64,000 bases of DNA from JAXLYE01 sp046351595 (lineage in GTDB: Bacteria; Myxococcota_A; Polyangia; Palsa-1104; JAEUJZ01): positions 868,001-932,000 of the forward strand of contig JAXLYE010000002.1 of assembly GCA_046351595.1 (NCBI GenBank), written 5' to 3'. The notes beneath the pieces were generated by a model. That model was not told the origin of the DNA. It saw nothing but the letters and a program-made list of their open reading frames with translations, and made no database searches. Below are positions 62,066 through 64,000 of this stretch, in pieces. Numbering within the stretch: the stretch's first letter is position 1; every line of letters starts with the position of its first letter. The position numbers and the translations under genes are program-made.

Positions 62066-62380
62066 ATGACGGCAGACACAGCCGGCTCACGGCTCGCTCC
62101 CCAGGACGTTCAGGGCTTTTTGTTTTCTGCGCCGGTCGTGGTCCTTGCTCCGCAGTCGGGCGGGCCGCGACCGGGCAGCGGGGTCGGCGGCGGCATCGGG
62201 CCGACCGGTCCGCACCCGCAGGGGCCCGGCCCCGCCGGCAAGCGCCCCGCCGGTCCGCCGGCCAGCCCGCCGCTGCCCAGCGAGGGCACCGAAGGGACCA
62301 GCCGTCGACCGGTCGACCCCGGCGCTGGCAGCGAAGGCGGCCGCCGTCACCCCCGCCCGGGCCCCGGCCGGTCGCGCTGA
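62066..62380 (+). CDS. doubtful Gly/Pro-rich ORF
   Basis: A 104-codon frame with only a weak GGGG before ATG 62066. The product is a short hydrophobic stretch (FLFSAPVVVLAP) followed by a Gly/Pro-rich region typical of frames in G+C-rich DNA. A frame of similar length exists on the other strand. It is listed because it sits after an AT-rich segment (62020-62040) that could be a promoter; it may well not be a gene. Confidence 0.25.
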   Translation: MTADTAGSRLAPQDVQGFLFSAPVVVLAPQSGGPRPGSGVGGGIGPTGPHPQGPGPAGKRPAGPPASPPLPSEGTEGTSRRPVDPGAGSEGGRRHPRPGPGRSR

Positions 62381-62448
62381 AGGCCTGGCCCGACGCGCCC
62401 TAACGCGGGCTGCAGGCAGCGGTAGACGCGATGGTGCGCACCGCGCAT

Positions 62449-62493
62449 CCTTAGGATCGTCCTGGGATCGCCCTAGGATCGCCCTGGGATCGG
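62449..62493. repeat. 11-bp tandem repeat before the peptidoglycan-binding gene
   Basis: Four units alternating CCTTAGGATCG/CCTGGGATCGC/CCTAGGATCGC/CCTGGGATCGG. They lie about 60 bases upstream of the small peptidoglycan-binding gene in otherwise featureless sequence between 61968 and 62553. Confidence 0.85.
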
Positions 62494-62553
62494 GCGGGCT
62501 TGAGCGCGTCCGACCCCGCGGGTCGCCAGCCCGTACACGCAAGGAGGATGAGG

Positions 62554-62829
62554 ATGTCTGACGTACTCAAGAAGGGGTCCAAGGGGTCCGCGGTCGTCGA
62601 GCTGCAGCAGGGCCTCCAGAGGCTCGGCTTTACCCTCGAGGCCGATGGGCAGTTCGGCGACATCACGCACAACATCGTGATCGCGCTGCAGACCATCTTC
62701 GGCTACGACGTCGACGGGATGGCCGGGCCGGCGACGCAGAAGCTGGTCCAGACCCAGGTCGGCTACGGCTGGAACCTCGAGCGGGCGCGCAAGGGCGGCT
62801 ACCCGCAGGGCGGCGCCGCGCAGGCCTAG
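62554..62829 (+). CDS. peptidoglycan-binding domain protein
   Basis: A 91-aa protein that is essentially one PG_binding_1 domain: VLKKGSKGSAVVELQQGLQRLGF, EADGQFGDITHNIVIALQ, FGYDVDGMAGPATQKLV. This domain binds cell-wall glycans or peptides, usually as part of hydrolases; here it stands alone and lacks a signal peptide, which is unusual, so export would need another route. ATG 62554 lies 6 bases after AAGGAGG; ATG 62548 is too close to the Shine-Dalgarno. Confidence 0.85.
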   Translation: MSDVLKKGSKGSAVVELQQGLQRLGFTLEADGQFGDITHNIVIALQTIFGYDVDGMAGPATQKLVQTQVGYGWNLERARKGGYPQGGAAQA

Positions 62830-62875
62830 TCGGCAGGACCGACCGGCCAACCGGGCCGAGGGCCGGCCCGGCGGC

Positions 62876-63901
62876 TCAGGTCGAGCCGGTGCGCCCGAGG
62901 GCCGGCCGGCTCGCGAAGGGGGCGGCCGGCCGCGCCTGCGGGTACAGCGGCACGAGCTCGCTGCCCGGCCGCAGGTCGTCGACGGTCAGGTAGGTGCCGC
63001 CCAGGTCCAGCTCGAGCAGCGTCTTGTGCTCGTCCTCCATGCCGAAGCTCGACGAGAGGATGAGCTGCTCGTAGCCGATGGCCTGGTAGCCGTCCGGGAT
63101 GACGGTGTGGCCGTAGACCAGGACCTGCGCCGACAGGGCCGCCAGCACCGCCTGGGCCTTGAACGGCGACAGCGTCTGCTGCCACAGCGACTGCGCCATG
63201 CGCTGCGCCGCCTGCCTGCGGCCATCGCTGCTGCCGAGGCTGTTGCCAGGACCGAGCCGCGACTCCAGGCGCCGCGCCGCCGCGCCGGTCGCGGACCACA
63301 GGCGGTAGTCGAGCGCCTCGAGATCCTCGGCGCCGCGCAGGTCGGCGGCGGGCGGGGCGTGGCTGAACAGGATGCCGCACGGCGCCAGCGCGCACAGCGG
63401 CAGCCCGCGCAAAAGCGTCGAGAGCTGCATGCTCGCCTCGATGCCCAGGCGCTGCTCAAGCGCCGCGACCTCGTCGGGGGCGAACAGCGCCGTGCGCGGG
63501 CCGCCGAGGTGTGCGTGCTCGTGGTTGCCGAGCAGCGCGTGCACCCGCCCGGGGTGGCGCTCGCACAAGAGCTGGTACGACAAGAGCAGCGCCGGCGACT
63601 CGTCGCGGTAGGGGCGGCCGCGCAGGTACGGGCTGGACGTCGTCGACCACAGGCTCGGCGGCAGGTACGGCCCGTGGATCAGATCGCCCAGGAACAACAG
63701 GTGCGCGTCCTCGCCGAGGCGGTCGCTGAGGCGCTCGAAGCGCTCGACGATGTTCAGGAAGTCGCGCAGGTTGCCGTGCAGGTCCGAGGCCACCAGCAGC
63801 CGCCCGCGCGACGGCAGCGACAGGAGTTTGGGCCGCGCGAGCGAGCCGTGCCTGGGCGCAGGCCGGTCCTTGTCCCTGTCCCTGTCCTGGTCCCTGTCCA
63901 T
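62876..63901 (-). CDS. PPP-type metallophosphoesterase
   Basis: A 341-aa cytoplasmic phosphoesterase of the protein-phosphatase/Ap4A-hydrolase type. Metal-site motifs: ASDLHGNL (D40, H42), FLGDLIHGP (D73, H76), LLGNHEHA (N126, H127), FSHAPP and VYGHTVIPDG. The likely partners are the Ser/Thr kinases of the genome, but diadenosine polyphosphates or small substrates are possible. The N-terminus is an Asp/Arg repeat (DRDQDRDRDKDR) from a 6-bp DNA repeat; ATG 63901 begins it and an upstream in-frame ATG at 63982 is less likely. Confidence 0.88.
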   Translation of the reverse strand: MDRDQDRDRDKDRPAPRHGSLARPKLLSLPSRGRLLVASDLHGNLRDFLNIVERFERLSDRLGEDAHLLFLGDLIHGPYLPPSLWSTTSSPYLRGRPYRDESPALLLSYQLLCERHPGRVHALLGNHEHAHLGGPRTALFAPDEVAALEQRLGIEASMQLSTLLRGLPLCALAPCGILFSHAPPAADLRGAEDLEALDYRLWSATGAAARRLESRLGPGNSLGSSDGRRQAAQRMAQSLWQQTLSPFKAQAVLAALSAQVLVYGHTVIPDGYQAIGYEQLILSSSFGMEDEHKTLLELDLGGTYLTVDDLRPGSELVPLYPQARPAAPFASRPALGRTGST

Positions 63902-64000
63902 GGCTCGTGCGGGCGGACGCGGTCCGCAGGCGGCGCCGGGCAGCCCGCGCGAGGGGCCAAGACAGCGGCGCCGGCCGATCATATCACGCCGACGTCGCGC

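Overview
The window is a high-G+C chromosomal segment (lines I counted by hand run about 65-73% G+C, apart from a dip near 37.6-38.1 kb) from what looks like a Myxococcota bacterium. Pointers to that lineage are a secreted von Willebrand A protein ending in a MYXO-CTERM-type tail (Cys-x-Cys, hydrophobic segment, Arg cluster), two Ser/Thr protein kinases, a DUF5939-type class III cyclase, a sigma-54 activator without a local sensor kinase, and many exported TPR, HEAT, Gly-rich and lipoprotein products. Genes are densely packed, with ATGA/GTGA start-stop overlaps and convergent pairs that almost touch. I found no rRNA or tRNA; the one clear RNA gene is tmRNA.

Layout. 0-4 kb: end of an alpha/beta hydrolase, a cyclase operon, tmRNA with promoter and terminator, a lipoprotein. 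4-10 kb: a giant exported TPR/HEAT protein and an ACT-domain malic enzyme. 9.6-11 kb: a scarred interval with a truncated serine recombinase, a coupled small ORF plus STAS-like gene, and short tandem repeats. 11-14 kb: an exported papain-like protease operon. 14.6-20.7 kb: zinc-ribbon kinase, anchored metallophosphatase, PHA-system-like protein, vWA protein, DUF308 protein. 21-31.4 kb: HTATIP2-like oxidoreductase, C45-type hydrolase and addB-addA, a recombination nuclease/helicase pair. 31.4-36.3 kb: a three-gene exported HEAT/propeller operon and a membrane TPR protein. 36.6-39.2 kb: a 22-bp tandem array, a consensus promoter, a 164-aa helical protein, a low-G+C ABC/AAA-type ATPase and a PD-(D/E)XK-like protein. 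39.3-48 kb: a partial complex I operon, nuoE-F-J-K-L-M-N. 48-64 kb: kinase, exported metallo-beta-lactamase hydrolase with DUF3006 partner, Trm112-like protein, fatty acid hydroxylase, argS, sigma-54 activator, Gly-rich beta-helix protein, DUF1287 protein, gltX, a peptidoglycan-binding protein and a PPP-type phosphatase.

How parts work together. NuoE/F receive electrons from NADH and NuoJ-N form most of the proton-pumping arm; NuoA-D and NuoG-I must be encoded elsewhere. AddA supplies the helicase motor and AddB the apparently only active nuclease for double-strand-break processing. The best candidate for an undescribed system is the ATPase plus PD-(D/E)XK-like pair at 37.5-39.2 kb. Its genes are adjacent and codirectional, the ATPase gene is compositionally mosaic, and the pair has defence-type architecture. 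It sits behind a possible shared promoter and the dimeric tandem array.
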